Below, piece by piece: positions 16,564-24,719 of a DNA stretch of 64,000 nt; position 1 is the stretch's first letter, and every line of letters begins with the position of its first letter. The notes under the pieces were generated by a model, which saw only the letters and a program-made list of their open reading frames with translations, was not told where the DNA came from and did not search any database. Where the stretch lies: NCBI GenBank assembly GCA_965119685.1, contig OZ221971.1, positions 1,364,001 to 1,428,000 on the forward strand. The letters are read 5' to 3'. Both the position numbers and the translations under genes were made by a program. This stretch comes from Merdibacter sp965119685. Lineage in GTDB: Bacteria; Bacillota_I; Bacilli_A; Erysipelotrichales; Erysipelotrichaceae.

Positions 16564-18312
16564 ATGATGATAGATCGCAGATTGATTCGTGAAGTGGATT
16601 CCTCCATGAAATACATCCGGCGCAATGTCGCATGCCAGTGGGGAATGCTGGTGCTGAATATCGTGGTGATCGCGGCTGTTTCATGGTTTTTGCAACAGGT
16701 GATCCAACGTTCGATGCAGCCGCTGTCGGCGGCGCTTGTGCTAATGACGGCCGTGGTTTGTATCGCTCTTCGCTGGAAGCTTTGCTGTATGGCTTCCATC
16801 AACGGCGATTTGGCCAGCCGTGAGGTAAAGCAGCATCTGCGCACGAAGATTTACCGCAAGCTGCTGGTGCTTGGTTCAGGATACCGCGATCATGTTTCGA
16901 CCAGCGAAGTCATTCAGGTCAGCGTGGAGGGCGTCGATCAGCTTGAAACGTATTTTTCCGGTTATCTGCCGCAGTTTTTTTACGGCATGCTGGCGCCCTT
17001 GACGCTGTTTATGGTCTTGGTGTTCATCAGCTGGAAAACGGCGCTGGTTCTGTTTGTCTGTGTGCCGCTGATTCCCGTTTCGATCGCCGCCGTGCAGACG
17101 TTTGCCAAAAAGCTTTTGGCTCGTTATTGGGGACAATACACGACGCTGGGAGATCACTTTCTGGAAAACTTGCAGGGCTTGACGACGTTGAAGATATATC
17201 AGGCGGATGCACGTCAGCAGCAGATCATGAACGAAGAAGCGGAAAAGTTCCGCAAGATCACGATGAAGGTGCTGACGATGCAGCTGAATTCGATCACGAT
17301 CATGGATCTGGTCGCGTTTGGCGGTGCGGCGCTGGGCATTGCGTTTGCCGTATTGGAGTATCGCAGTGAAACGATCGGCTTTGCCGGCTGTCTGATGATG
17401 ATCTTGCTGGCGGCGGAATTTTTTATTCCGATGCGCACTTTAGGCTCTTTCTTCCATATTGCGATGAACGGCATGGCGGCCAGCGATAAGATCTTTCGCA
17501 TGCTGGATATCGAAGTGCGTAAGGAGGGGGAGGAACGCTTGGCAAAGCAGCCTTTCCCGCTGCACCTCTCCCATGTATCCTTTGCTTATGATCGGGAAAA
17601 ACCGATTCTGCGCGATTTGAGCCTGACGCTGCCCCGTGGCAGCTTTACGGCGATCGTGGGCGAAAGCGGCTGCGGGAAAAGCACGACAGCGTCGCTTTTG
17701 CTGGGGGAGCATCACGATTATGAGGGAAACATCTATTTTGGCAAACAGGAGCTGCGCACGCTTAGCGAGGCGGATCGGATGCGCTTTATCACTCGTGTTA
17801 CGCATCAGGCATATCTGTTTGCCGGCAGTGTGCGGGAGCATCTGCTTTTGGCAAAGCCCGATGCTGATGATGAAACGCTGTGGCAAGTGCTGCGGCAGGT
17901 GAAGATCGATGCCTTTTTGAAACAGGAGCAGGGCTTGGATACCATGCTGAAGGAACAAGGATCGAACCTCTCCGGCGGTCAGCGGCAGCGTTTGGCTTTG
18001 GCGCGGGCGCTGCTGCATGATTCTTTGGTATACATCTTCGATGAAGCGACCAGCAACATCGATGTGGAAAGTGAAACGGACATCATGGAACAGATTCAGC
18101 AGCTGGCGCGGCACAAGACCGTTTTGGTCATCACTCATCGTCTGGCAAACGTGACGCAGGCCGATCAGATCTGCGTCATGGAAAACGGTACGATCGTGGA
18201 ACAGGGTACATGGCAGGAATTACAAGAGAAGAAAGGGGCGTTTGCCCGCATGTGGGAGGCTCAGCAGAAGTTAGAGAATTATGGGAAGGAGGACGCACAT
18301 GAAACGCAGTAA
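16564..18312 (+). CDS. cydD: ABC transporter, CydD-like permease/ATPase
   Basis: A 582-residue half-transporter. An N-terminal six-helix exporter domain (about 15-310) has CydD-type features: GVDQLETYFSGYLPQ and the AEFFIPMRTLGSFFH stretch before the nucleotide-binding domain. The ATPase part shows Walker A GESGCGKST (about 365), signature LSGGQRQR (about 470) and Walker B LVYIFDEATSNID. CydDC exports thiols (cysteine, glutathione) and supports cytochrome bd assembly and NO tolerance; that role is family knowledge. No cydAB is present here. The start at 16564 follows AAGGGGTG, not the GTG inside it. It overlaps the next gene by 14 bases. Confidence 0.85.
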   Translation: MMIDRRLIREVDSSMKYIRRNVACQWGMLVLNIVVIAAVSWFLQQVIQRSMQPLSAALVLMTAVVCIALRWKLCCMASINGDLASREVKQHLRTKIYRKLLVLGSGYRDHVSTSEVIQVSVEGVDQLETYFSGYLPQFFYGMLAPLTLFMVLVFISWKTALVLFVCVPLIPVSIAAVQTFAKKLLARYWGQYTTLGDHFLENLQGLTTLKIYQADARQQQIMNEEAEKFRKITMKVLTMQLNSITIMDLVAFGGAALGIAFAVLEYRSETIGFAGCLMMILLAAEFFIPMRTLGSFFHIAMNGMAASDKIFRMLDIEVRKEGEERLAKQPFPLHLSHVSFAYDREKPILRDLSLTLPRGSFTAIVGESGCGKSTTASLLLGEHHDYEGNIYFGKQELRTLSEADRMRFITRVTHQAYLFAGSVREHLLLAKPDADDETLWQVLRQVKIDAFLKQEQGLDTMLKEQGSNLSGGQRQRLALARALLHDSLVYIFDEATSNIDVESETDIMEQIQQLARHKTVLVITHRLANVTQADQICVMENGTIVEQGTWQELQEKKGAFARMWEAQQKLENYGKEDAHETQ

Positions 18313-19954
18313 TTTAGCCGTTATGCGTTCGATGATCGCATTGGTGCGGCCGCTGTGGCTGTGGATGAGTATGGCGGTGGTGCTGGGGATCGCCGGCTTT
18401 CTCTGTTCGATCTTCATTACGGTATTTGGCGCATTGGCGATGGTGAAGGTGTTGGGCTTGACCAATCCGTTTTCTTGGACGACGCTGTGGATCGTGTTAG
18501 CTATCTGCGGACTTGGGCGCGGCATTCTGCGCTATGGCGAGCAGGCATGCAATCATTATATCGCCTTTCGTTTGTTAGCCTTGATACGGGATCAGGTGTT
18601 CAGCGCTTTGCGCCGTTTATGTCCGGCAAAGCTGGAGGGCAAGGAAAAGGGCAACCTCATCAGCATGCTGACCAGTGATGTCGAATTGCTGGAGGTCTTT
18701 TATGCCCATACGATCTCCCCGGTGCTGATCGCTTTGTGCATGAGTCTTTTGATGAGCGTGCTGATCGCCCGTTATCACCCGCTGTTAGGGGCATGGGCGG
18801 CGCTTAGCTACGCGGCGGTGGGCATCTTTGTTCCGCTGCTGATTTCCAAACGCTGCATTGATTTGGGCATGAGCGCCCGCAATGAAGCGGGCTCGTTCAG
18901 CAGCTTTCTGCTGGAGTCGCTGCGCGGTTTGGATGAAACCCTGCAATATGAGGGCGGAGAGCGGCGCTTGATGCAGATTCGGCAAAAAAGTGAACGTCTG
19001 TCGCGCTGTGAGGGAAAGCTGCGCGTAAAAAGCGGGGAAGGCATGGCCTTGACGAATGCGCTGATCTGGGGATTGAGCCTGGTGATGCTGGCTGTGGGCG
19101 CCTTGCTGAATCAGCAGCAGATGCTTTCAACGCAGGGCGTTTTGCTGAGCTTTGTCATGCTGATGAGCTCCTTTGGGCCGGTAACGGCATTGGCTAATTT
19201 GGGTACGACCCTGCAAAATACGTTGGCCAGCGGCAATAGAATTTTGGATTTGCTGGAAGAAGAGGCGATCGTAGAGGAACGCCGCGAGGGTGAAGCGGTG
19301 ATCGGCGGCGATGCCATGCTGGATGGCGTGCATTTTGCGTATGAGCAGGAAACGATTCTGGATGATCTGTCGCTGACGCTGCCCAAAGGGCGCATGATCG
19401 GCATTCATGGTAAAAGCGGCAGCGGCAAAAGCACCGTATTAAAGCTGTTGATGCGCTTTTGGGATGTGCAAGAGGGGAACGTGACGATCGGCGAGCAGAA
19501 TGTCAAGGAACTGCGCACGGCCTCCCTGCGGGAGTATGAAAGCTACATGACGCAGGATACGCACCTGTTTCACGATACGATTGAAAATAACATTCGTCTG
19601 GTAAAACCGGACGCCACGCATGAGGAGATCGTGGAGGCCTGCCGCAAGGCGAGCCTGCATACCTTTATCGAAAGCCTGCCGCAGGGCTATGATACCAATG
19701 TCGGCGAATTAGGAGAGTCTTTATCCGGCGGTGAGAAGCAGCGCATCGGGTTGGCGCGGGTGTTTCTGCATGATGCGGATCTGGTGCTGTTGGATGAGCC
19801 GACCAGCAATTTGGATTCGCTGAATGAAGCGATCATATTAAAAGCGCTGGATGAACAGAAGCAGGATAAAACGATCGTGCTGGTATCCCATCGCCCTTCT
19901 ACCTTGCGTTTGTGCGATGGCTGTATCCATATCGCATCCGGGAGAGTGAGCTGA
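18299..19954 (+). CDS. cydC: ABC transporter, CydC-like permease/ATPase
   Basis: A 551-residue partner half-transporter. Six membrane helices (about 15-290) precede an ATPase domain with Walker A GKSGSGKST (about 368), signature LSGGEKQR (about 475) and Walker B LVLLDEPTSNLD. The ATG at 18299 has GGAAGGAGG 8 nt upstream; the ATG at 18281 lies within that stretch and is rejected. It presumably forms a heterodimer with the preceding CydD-like subunit. Its stop codon shares one base with the next start (TGATG), so the four genes form one operon. Confidence 0.85.
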   Translation: MKRSNLAVMRSMIALVRPLWLWMSMAVVLGIAGFLCSIFITVFGALAMVKVLGLTNPFSWTTLWIVLAICGLGRGILRYGEQACNHYIAFRLLALIRDQVFSALRRLCPAKLEGKEKGNLISMLTSDVELLEVFYAHTISPVLIALCMSLLMSVLIARYHPLLGAWAALSYAAVGIFVPLLISKRCIDLGMSARNEAGSFSSFLLESLRGLDETLQYEGGERRLMQIRQKSERLSRCEGKLRVKSGEGMALTNALIWGLSLVMLAVGALLNQQQMLSTQGVLLSFVMLMSSFGPVTALANLGTTLQNTLASGNRILDLLEEEAIVEERREGEAVIGGDAMLDGVHFAYEQETILDDLSLTLPKGRMIGIHGKSGSGKSTVLKLLMRFWDVQEGNVTIGEQNVKELRTASLREYESYMTQDTHLFHDTIENNIRLVKPDATHEEIVEACRKASLHTFIESLPQGYDTNVGELGESLSGGEKQRIGLARVFLHDADLVLLDEPTSNLDSLNEAIILKALDEQKQDKTIVLVSHRPSTLRLCDGCIHIASGRVS

Positions 19955-20301
19955 TGAAACGCAGTGTAGAAGAAAAACGAAACCGTGAGATGCGTGTGGT
20001 GGAGGAGATGATTCGCCTCTATTGCCGCGGCCAGCATCATGGAAGAGAATTGTGTGCGGATTGCGCAGAACTGCTGGACTATGCGCGTTTACGTACATCC
20101 AAGTGTCCGTTGATGGAAACGAAAACCTTTTGTTCCAACTGTCGGATACACTGCTACGATTTCAAGCATCGAGAAAAGATCCGTACAGTCATGCGTTACA
20201 GCGGTCCCAGAATGCTGTTTCATCATCCATGGCTGGCGATCTCACATCTCATTGAATCAAAAAGAGAACAACGCAGAGTGCGTAAGGAGGAAATACAATG
20301 A
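19954..20301 (+). CDS. YgbA-like, nitrous-oxide-stimulated promoter family protein
   Basis: A 115-residue cysteine-rich protein with paired cysteines: RELCADC (about 31), a single Cys-Pro (about 51) and FCSNCRIHCY (about 60), then RYSGPRMLFHHP. This pattern is that of the YgbA family named for a nitrogen-oxide-responsive promoter; in enterobacteria ygbA belongs to the NsrR (NO) regulon. The cysteines suggest a small metal or Fe-S site, which is inference. It is coupled by a one-base overlap to the CydC-like gene and overlaps the next by four bases. Confidence 0.85.
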   Translation: MKRSVEEKRNREMRVVEEMIRLYCRGQHHGRELCADCAELLDYARLRTSKCPLMETKTFCSNCRIHCYDFKHREKIRTVMRYSGPRMLFHHPWLAISHLIESKREQRRVRKEEIQ

Positions 20302-20669
20302 GAATTTTCTATATCTTCATCGGTCTGCTGGCGTTTGTTTTGGGAACCGTCGGCGCGCTGCTGCCGGTTTTGCCGACCGTGCCTTTCTATCTGCTCGCTA
20401 CATGGTGCTTTGCGAAAAGCTCGAGGCGCCTGCATGACTGGCTGCACGCACGGCCGTTATATCAAAAGCACATGGCGCCCTTTTTTAAGGGCGAGGGATT
20501 GACCGTTCGCCAAAAGGTGACGATGATGAGCGTGACGACGATCATGATGCTGCTTGCTTTTTTCCTCATGGGCGAGGTGATGATCGGCAGAGTCGTATTG
20601 GCCGGGGCTTGGCTTTTCCATGTGTTCTATTTCCTCTTTCGCATCAAAACGCGCACACGCGCCGCATAG
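20298..20669 (+). CDS. YbaN (DUF454) family inner-membrane protein
   Basis: A 123-residue membrane protein with about four hydrophobic segments. The start MRIFYIFIGLLAFVLGTVGA, the LPVLPTVPFYLLATWCFAKSS stretch and WLHARPLYQKH are characteristic of the YbaN/DUF454 family. Biochemical function is unknown. In this operon it follows the YgbA-like gene and CydDC-like exporter, which suggests a shared stress role. The ATG overlaps the preceding stop (ATGA); the ribosome site is GTAAGGAGG. Confidence 0.88.
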   Translation: MRIFYIFIGLLAFVLGTVGALLPVLPTVPFYLLATWCFAKSSRRLHDWLHARPLYQKHMAPFFKGEGLTVRQKVTMMSVTTIMMLLAFFLMGEVMIGRVVLAGAWLFHVFYFLFRIKTRTRAA

Positions 20670-20792
20670 AGGGGGGCAAACCAGTGTGTAGGGTGTTTGG
20701 GAAAACGCCGCGCCTATTGCGCTGGTGATAAAGGGATGTAAACTTCTGTTAGAGAACATATACAACTGAATACGGATTTATCTGATGATAAG

Positions 20793-20839
20793 CACTTGCA
20801 ACTATCCGAGAAAAAAACGGATATATGCAGGTGTTTTTT
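20793..20839 (+). terminator. Intrinsic terminator ending the CydDC-YgbA-YbaN operon
   Basis: The outer stem CACTTGCA/TGCAGGTG and inner ATCCG/CGGAT helix around an A-rich loop are followed by six T residues. Confidence 0.85.
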
Positions 20840-20898
20840 ATATTCAAAAAAATCAGAACACAGCAGCTAAGAAAAGCGGCTTCTTTACGGGCTATGGA

Positions 20899-20927
20899 GC
20901 GAGAGGTTAAAATCTCCCGCCTTTTTT
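20899..20927 (+). terminator. Terminator at the left end of the element
   Basis: The stem GCGAGAG/TCTCCCGC (one mismatch) around a GTTAAAA loop is followed by six T residues. It resembles the hairpin at 29836-29869 in the same element. Confidence 0.6.
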
Positions 20928-21127
20928 GTACCTTGAAAATTTCACAGCAGCCGCCAGAGGGATACCTGCCGCAACGGACAGTGTGCGTATTGCCCGCCCT
21001 TTGCTTAATCAGCGCATAGCGTCGGCAGTGAAAACGCCGCTTTGGGAAAGCGTGGAACCGTATGGAATGGCTGCATTTACATATCCCCGTCCTTGTGATG
21101 GAGATATAAAAATTTTAAGGAGGTTTT

Positions 21128-21232
21128 ATGCCTATGGACAAGTATGCAACAACCAGACGAAAGCGGAAGGAGGATACCCATGCAAAAGCTGAACATGGTG
21201 GACGCAGAAACCCTGCTCTATCAGCCACTTGA
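21128..21232 (+). CDS. Short leader ORF overlapping the RepA-like gene
   Basis: A 34-codon frame (MPMDKYATTRRKRKED...) with AAGGAGG 5 nt upstream. It contains the ribosome site of the next gene and overlaps its first 53 bases in another frame. It may couple or limit RepA translation, or be the stump of a truncated gene. No family recognised. Confidence 0.45.
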   Translation: MPMDKYATTRRKRKEDTHAKAEHGGRRNPALSAT

Positions 21233-22247
21233 CAAGCCCCGTTTTGTGGTGGACGGTCTTATCCCCACGGGGCTGATCCTGTTCTGCGGCTCACAGAAAA
21301 TCGGAAAAAGCTGGCTCATGCTGAAACCCTGCTTATGCGTATCGGCAGGTCTGCCTTTCTGGGAGATGGAAACAAAATCGGTGCTGTACCTTTGTCTGGA
21401 GGACACCTTCTTCCGCATACAGGACAGGCTTTTTCGTTTGACAGACGAGGCGGATGGGCGGCTCCATTTTGCGGTGGCAAGCTGTAAACTCTCCGATGGT
21501 CTTATCGTGCAGCTTGAAGACTATCTGAAGGAGTACCCCGACAGCAGGCTCATCGTCATTGATACCTTGCAGAAGATACGCGCCGCCTCAAAGGACAACG
21601 CCTATGCCAGTGATTACGGGGATATTTCCAAGATTAAGGAGTTTGCCGATAGGCATTCCCTTGCGGTCATTGTCGTCCACCATATCCGTAAGCAAAATGA
21701 CAGCGATGTATTCAATAAGGTGTCGGGAACAACGGGGCTGACGGGGAGTGCAGACGCCATCTTTGTACTGGAAAAGGAAACCTGTGCGTCCGATACCGCA
21801 AGGCTCTATTGCGTGGGCAGGGATACCCCGTATCAAGAGTTTACATTGCGTTTTAGGGAGTGCAGTTGGGAATTGGTAGAGCGGAAAACGCAGGAGCAGC
21901 TTGCGAGGGACAAGATGAAATTGGAGGCGATGAAAAGGCAGGGCTACTGCACCGATTTAACTTCTCCCCAAGTTGGGCAGAGGTTGACTTCCGTGGAAAG
22001 CCTTGCCAGAAAGTCGGGGGATAGCCGCACGCAAGTACAGCGGTATATCCGTCTGACGGAACTGTTACCGCCGATTTTGCAGATGGTGGACGAGGGGAAA
22101 ATCGCCCTTACCCCTGCGGTGGAGCTTTCCTTTTTGAAAAAGGACGAGCAGGAAAACCTGCGGATTACGATGGAAAGCGAGGACGCAACGCCTTCTCTGT
22201 CGCAGGCGCAGCGCACGAAAAGCCTAAGCCAGAGGGGAGCGGCTTGA
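21180..22247 (+). CDS. RepA-like AAA ATPase fused to part of a ParB-like protein
   Basis: A 355-residue chimera. Residues 1 to about 245 are a RepA/DnaB-like ATPase with Walker A GSQKIGKS (37-44) and Walker B LIVIDTL (124-130), as in the replication/helicase genes of integrative elements. From about residue 246 (MKLEAMKRQGYCTDLT) the sequence switches to the inner part of an element-borne ParB-like protein: KSGDSRTQVQRYIRLTELL, then LTPAVELSFL and TPSLSQAQR. It has no ParB N-terminus. The ParB portion ends at a frameshift in GGGG (about 22234-22237), and its C-terminal part continues in another frame at 22249. The start at 21180 has GGAAGGAGG. Deletion between two formerly separate genes is the simplest explanation. 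Confidence 0.7.
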   Translation: MQKLNMVDAETLLYQPLDKPRFVVDGLIPTGLILFCGSQKIGKSWLMLKPCLCVSAGLPFWEMETKSVLYLCLEDTFFRIQDRLFRLTDEADGRLHFAVASCKLSDGLIVQLEDYLKEYPDSRLIVIDTLQKIRAASKDNAYASDYGDISKIKEFADRHSLAVIVVHHIRKQNDSDVFNKVSGTTGLTGSADAIFVLEKETCASDTARLYCVGRDTPYQEFTLRFRECSWELVERKTQEQLARDKMKLEAMKRQGYCTDLTSPQVGQRLTSVESLARKSGDSRTQVQRYIRLTELLPPILQMVDEGKIALTPAVELSFLKKDEQENLRITMESEDATPSLSQAQRTKSLSQRGAA

Positions 22248-22248
22248 T

Positions 22249-22431
22249 ATGGACGCCATCTTTGCTATTATGACCGAGGAAAAGGCAAACCAGAGGGAAA
22301 CCGTGAAAAGCGGCATGGACAAGCTGCGGAAATATTTCCCCAGAGGCACAACGCCCAAGCAGATAGAGGATTTTATTCTCCGTTTATTAGAGCGTGAATT
22401 ACAGAGAAAAAGAAACCGTGACAGCCGATAA
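22249..22431 (+). pseudogene. C-terminal fragment of the ParB-like protein, out of frame
   Basis: A 60-residue stretch starting DAIFAIMTEEKANQRETV and ending in a basic RLLERELQRKRNRDSR tail, the usual C-terminus of the ParB-like protein whose middle is fused to the ATPase just upstream. Removing one G from the GGGG run at 22234-22237 would restore a continuous frame (SQRERLDMDAIF). It could be translated alone from the ATG at 22249, but no clear ribosome site precedes it. Confidence 0.65.
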
Positions 22432-22476
22432 CCTTCTTTTTTCAGCAGGTAACAGACAGAAAGGGCAAGGTCTTTG

Positions 22477-22701
22477 ATGAAAGAAATCCAGCATAAAATC
22501 GTAAAGGAAATCGCTATCCTCTCCACAAGCGGCAGCGGCTATACAAAGGAAATCAATCGGATTGCGTGGAACGGGAACGAGCCGAAGTACGACATCCGCA
22601 GCTTTTCCCCTGCCCGTGGGAAATGCGGCAAGGGCATTACGCTGACGAAAGCGGAGGCGAAGAAACTCCTTGCGGCTCTGAAAAAGGAACTAAAACAGTG
22701 A
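22477..22701 (+). CDS. YdbC/PC4-like DNA-binding protein of the element
   Basis: A 74-residue protein matching the bacterial PC4-like YdbC pattern: KEIAILSTSGSGYTKEINRIAWNG, then KYDIRSFSP and GKGITLTKAEAKKLLAALK. Such proteins bind single-stranded DNA as dimers and are common cargo of Firmicutes conjugative elements. The ATG at 22477 is preferred over a TTG one codon earlier. The frame appears intact. Confidence 0.75.
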   Translation: MKEIQHKIVKEIAILSTSGSGYTKEINRIAWNGNEPKYDIRSFSPARGKCGKGITLTKAEAKKLLAALKKELKQ

Positions 22702-22723
22702 GATTTTGAAGGGAGGCAGGCCT

Positions 22724-22915
22724 ATGGCAAAAACGATGGAACGCCCGAAAATCATCGTGCAGGCGGCTTATACGGGCGGTGCGGATATGCGGGAATTGTT
22801 TCTTTTCCTGCTTGTAAACGAGGTGCGGAGGGGGAAATCCTCTCCCCGCACCTTTGAGATAATAAAACTCCCGCAATACAATAAGGGCAGCACAGAAACA
22901 AAGGAGGCGGGCTGA
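22724..22915 (+). CDS. Small conserved element protein before the serine recombinase
   Basis: A 63-residue protein (MAKTMERPKIIVQAAYTGGADMRELF at its start) with GGGAGGC upstream. Its stop codon abuts the recombinase start. Proteins of this shape occur just upstream of large serine recombinases in Tn1549/Tn4451-related elements; function is unknown. Confidence 0.6.
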   Translation: MAKTMERPKIIVQAAYTGGADMRELFLFLLVNEVRRGKSSPRTFEIIKLPQYNKGSTETKEAG

Positions 22916-23308
22916 ATGGCAATGTTAAGGGCGGCTCTGTACTGCCGCTTATCAAAGGACGATATGTTACAGGGTGACAGCGAGAGCATCAAAACACAGA
23001 AAATTATGCTGACACAGTACGCAAAGGAGCATGACTTTCTGGCGGTGGAAATCTATGTGGACGATGGGTATAGCGGCTTAAATTTTGACCGCCCGAGTTT
23101 TAACCGTATGCTCGATGATATCGAGGCAGGAAAGATTGATGTGGTGATTACGAAAGACTTATCCCGTCTGGGGCGTGACCATCTGAAAGTGGGGCATTTC
23201 ACGGAAATTTACTTCCCCATGAAGAACGTGCGGTATATCGCAGTCAATGACAGTGTGGATACCGCCAACAAGAACAACGATATAGCGGCTCTGAAAAACC
23301 GCTTGTGA
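22916..23308 (+). pseudogene. Large serine recombinase, N-terminal catalytic fragment
   Basis: The resolvase/invertase domain of a TnpX-like large serine recombinase: catalytic Ser13 in LYCRLSKDD, VDDGYSGLNFDRPSFNRML and the active-site DVVITKDLSRLGRDH. After NKNNDIAALKN the frame runs out at RL and stop; normally the recombinase domain with the long helix would continue. Sequence resumes 3' in a different frame at the recombinase/zinc-ribbon boundary (VTQEVFDGAN), so an internal deletion removed roughly 200 residues. AAGGAGG precedes the start. The fragment is unlikely to integrate or excise DNA. Confidence 0.85.
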
Positions 23309-24131
23309 CGCAGGAGGTGTTTGACGGAGCAAACAAGAGGATTTTAAGCCGCAGGCGGGATACCACGGATGATTTTGTATCCCCCTTTGCGGGGCTTGTG
23401 AAATGCGGCACTTGCGGAAAGGCGTTAGGCTTGCGCTACTGGACAAAAAGCAGGCACAGGATTTATGTATGCACCACCTACGCCCACAACACCAAAGCCT
23501 GCACAAATCACCGCATTTTCTATGAGGATTTATATAAGGCGGTGCTTGCGGATATCCAGTATCACGCCCGCCTTGCCTATGAGGACAGGGAGAAGGCGGT
23601 GGCTCTGGCAGAGAAGATGAATGCCAAAGTGAACGGGAGCAAAGGCAAAACAAACGCCGACAAACTGAAAGCCGCAAAGAAACGGTATGAGGAAGTGACA
23701 AGACTGTTTGACCGTCTGTATGAGGACAGCGTGTCAGGTCATATCTCCCGTGGCAATTTCAACCGTCTGATGGAGAAATACCAGACTGAGCAGGAACAGC
23801 TTTTGGGGCAGATACAGGCGTTAGAAACCGCCATGCAGGAGGTTAAGGACAATCAGCAGAACGCTGTCAGATGGGCGGAACTGATGGCGCAGTATGTGGG
23901 GATACAGGAACTGACCGCAGAAAACCTCAATCTCCTTGTGGAACGGATTGAGGTGTATGAGCGCACAGAAACCAATGCCGGGCAGAACAGATGATTAAAA
24001 TCTGTTACCGCTTCACCGGCTACATAGGGGAACGGGTATTTCCCGCAAAGGTGCTGAAACACCCTTGCAGGAAAAACACCTGCCCTCTCAAAGAAAGGAA
24101 AGGCTATGGGGAAATATCACTTGTATCTTAG
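23305..24131 (+). pseudogene. Large serine recombinase, C-terminal fragment with frameshift
   Basis: It continues the same recombinase: VTQEVFDGANKRILSRRR, the zinc ribbon (CGTCGKALGL, then CTTYAHNTKACTNH) and a long coiled-coil stretch. The frame stops at 23994 (NAGQNR), but the terminal KICYRFTGYIGERVF segment is encoded in the overlapping frame from 23991 to 24131, showing a second frameshift. With the internal deletion at about 23300, the gene carries at least two lesions. Confidence 0.82.
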
Positions 24132-24273
24132 CGAGAAAGAAAGGCAGCTTGTTCTCCACGCTCTGATTGATTTCCGCAACAAGTTACTTGCGGCGGGCAG
24201 ATATACGGACTGCGTGGACGAACTGCTGATAAAGGTCATGTACGCAAAGACAAAAAAGATAAAAATACGGTAA
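24106..24273 (+). CDS. Small element protein (55 residues)
   Basis: ATG at 24106 after AAAGAAAGGAAAGG. The product begins MGKYHLYLSEKERQLVLHAL and has ALIDFRNKLLAAGRYTDCVDELL, a pattern seen in short proteins located between the recombinase and tnpV in Tn1549/Tn4451-type elements. The frame is intact; function unknown. Confidence 0.65.
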   Translation: MGKYHLYLSEKERQLVLHALIDFRNKLLAAGRYTDCVDELLIKVMYAKTKKIKIR

Positions 24274-24287
24274 CGGAGGAAATGACA

Positions 24288-24632
24288 ATGGCAAAATCAA
24301 TCTTTGAACAGTTGGGCGGCACTTACGAACAACAGGGGGATTATCTTCTCCCCTGCCTCACAGTACCAGACGAAAAGGAACAACCCATAGGCGTATGGGG
24401 GCAGCGGCACTTGCGGTATCTGAAGGAATACCACAGAGCCACCTACATCACTCTGCTCACAAGCGGTAGGCTGAACGCTTACCTTGTCGACATCGACAGG
24501 CAGGCGCGGGAGCGCATGGAAAGGCTCACAGAGCAGCTAAAGGTGGAAAATGCCTTAGAATGGGCGCAGAGAATGAATAACATACGGACGTGTGCAAGGG
24601 AGGTTGTGGAGAGGGAGATTATATTTGCATAA
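24288..24632 (+). CDS. tnpV: TnpV-like transposon-encoded protein
   Basis: A 114-residue protein with the TnpV pattern: IFEQLGGTYEQQGDYLLPCL, then GVWGQRHLRYLKEYHRATYITLLTSGRLN and a C-terminal VVEREIIFA. TnpV accompanies large serine recombinases in Tn4451-like elements; its function is not established. GGAGG is 8 nt before the ATG at 24288; the ATG at 24282 is too close to it. The frame is complete although the recombinase is broken. Confidence 0.8.
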   Translation: MAKSIFEQLGGTYEQQGDYLLPCLTVPDEKEQPIGVWGQRHLRYLKEYHRATYITLLTSGRLNAYLVDIDRQARERMERLTEQLKVENALEWAQRMNNIRTCAREVVEREIIFA

Positions 24633-24667
24633 GGCAGACAGAAATCTCTGCCACCTTAAAAATCACC

Positions 24668-24699
24668 TTCAATTCTTTTTCAATCTTCTGTGATATAAT
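24668..24699 (+). promoter_or_regulatory. Two-component operon promoter with TTCAAT direct repeat
   Basis: TTCAAT at 24668-24673 and 24679-24684, in the same orientation and 11 bp apart, lies just upstream of a TATAAT (24694-24699) and replaces the -35. This is the layout of an OmpR/PhoB-class activator site. The same arrangement precedes the tannase-like gene at 26685-26717. Confidence 0.75.
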
Positions 24700-24719
24700 A
24701 AAATTACGGAGGTGCCGCA

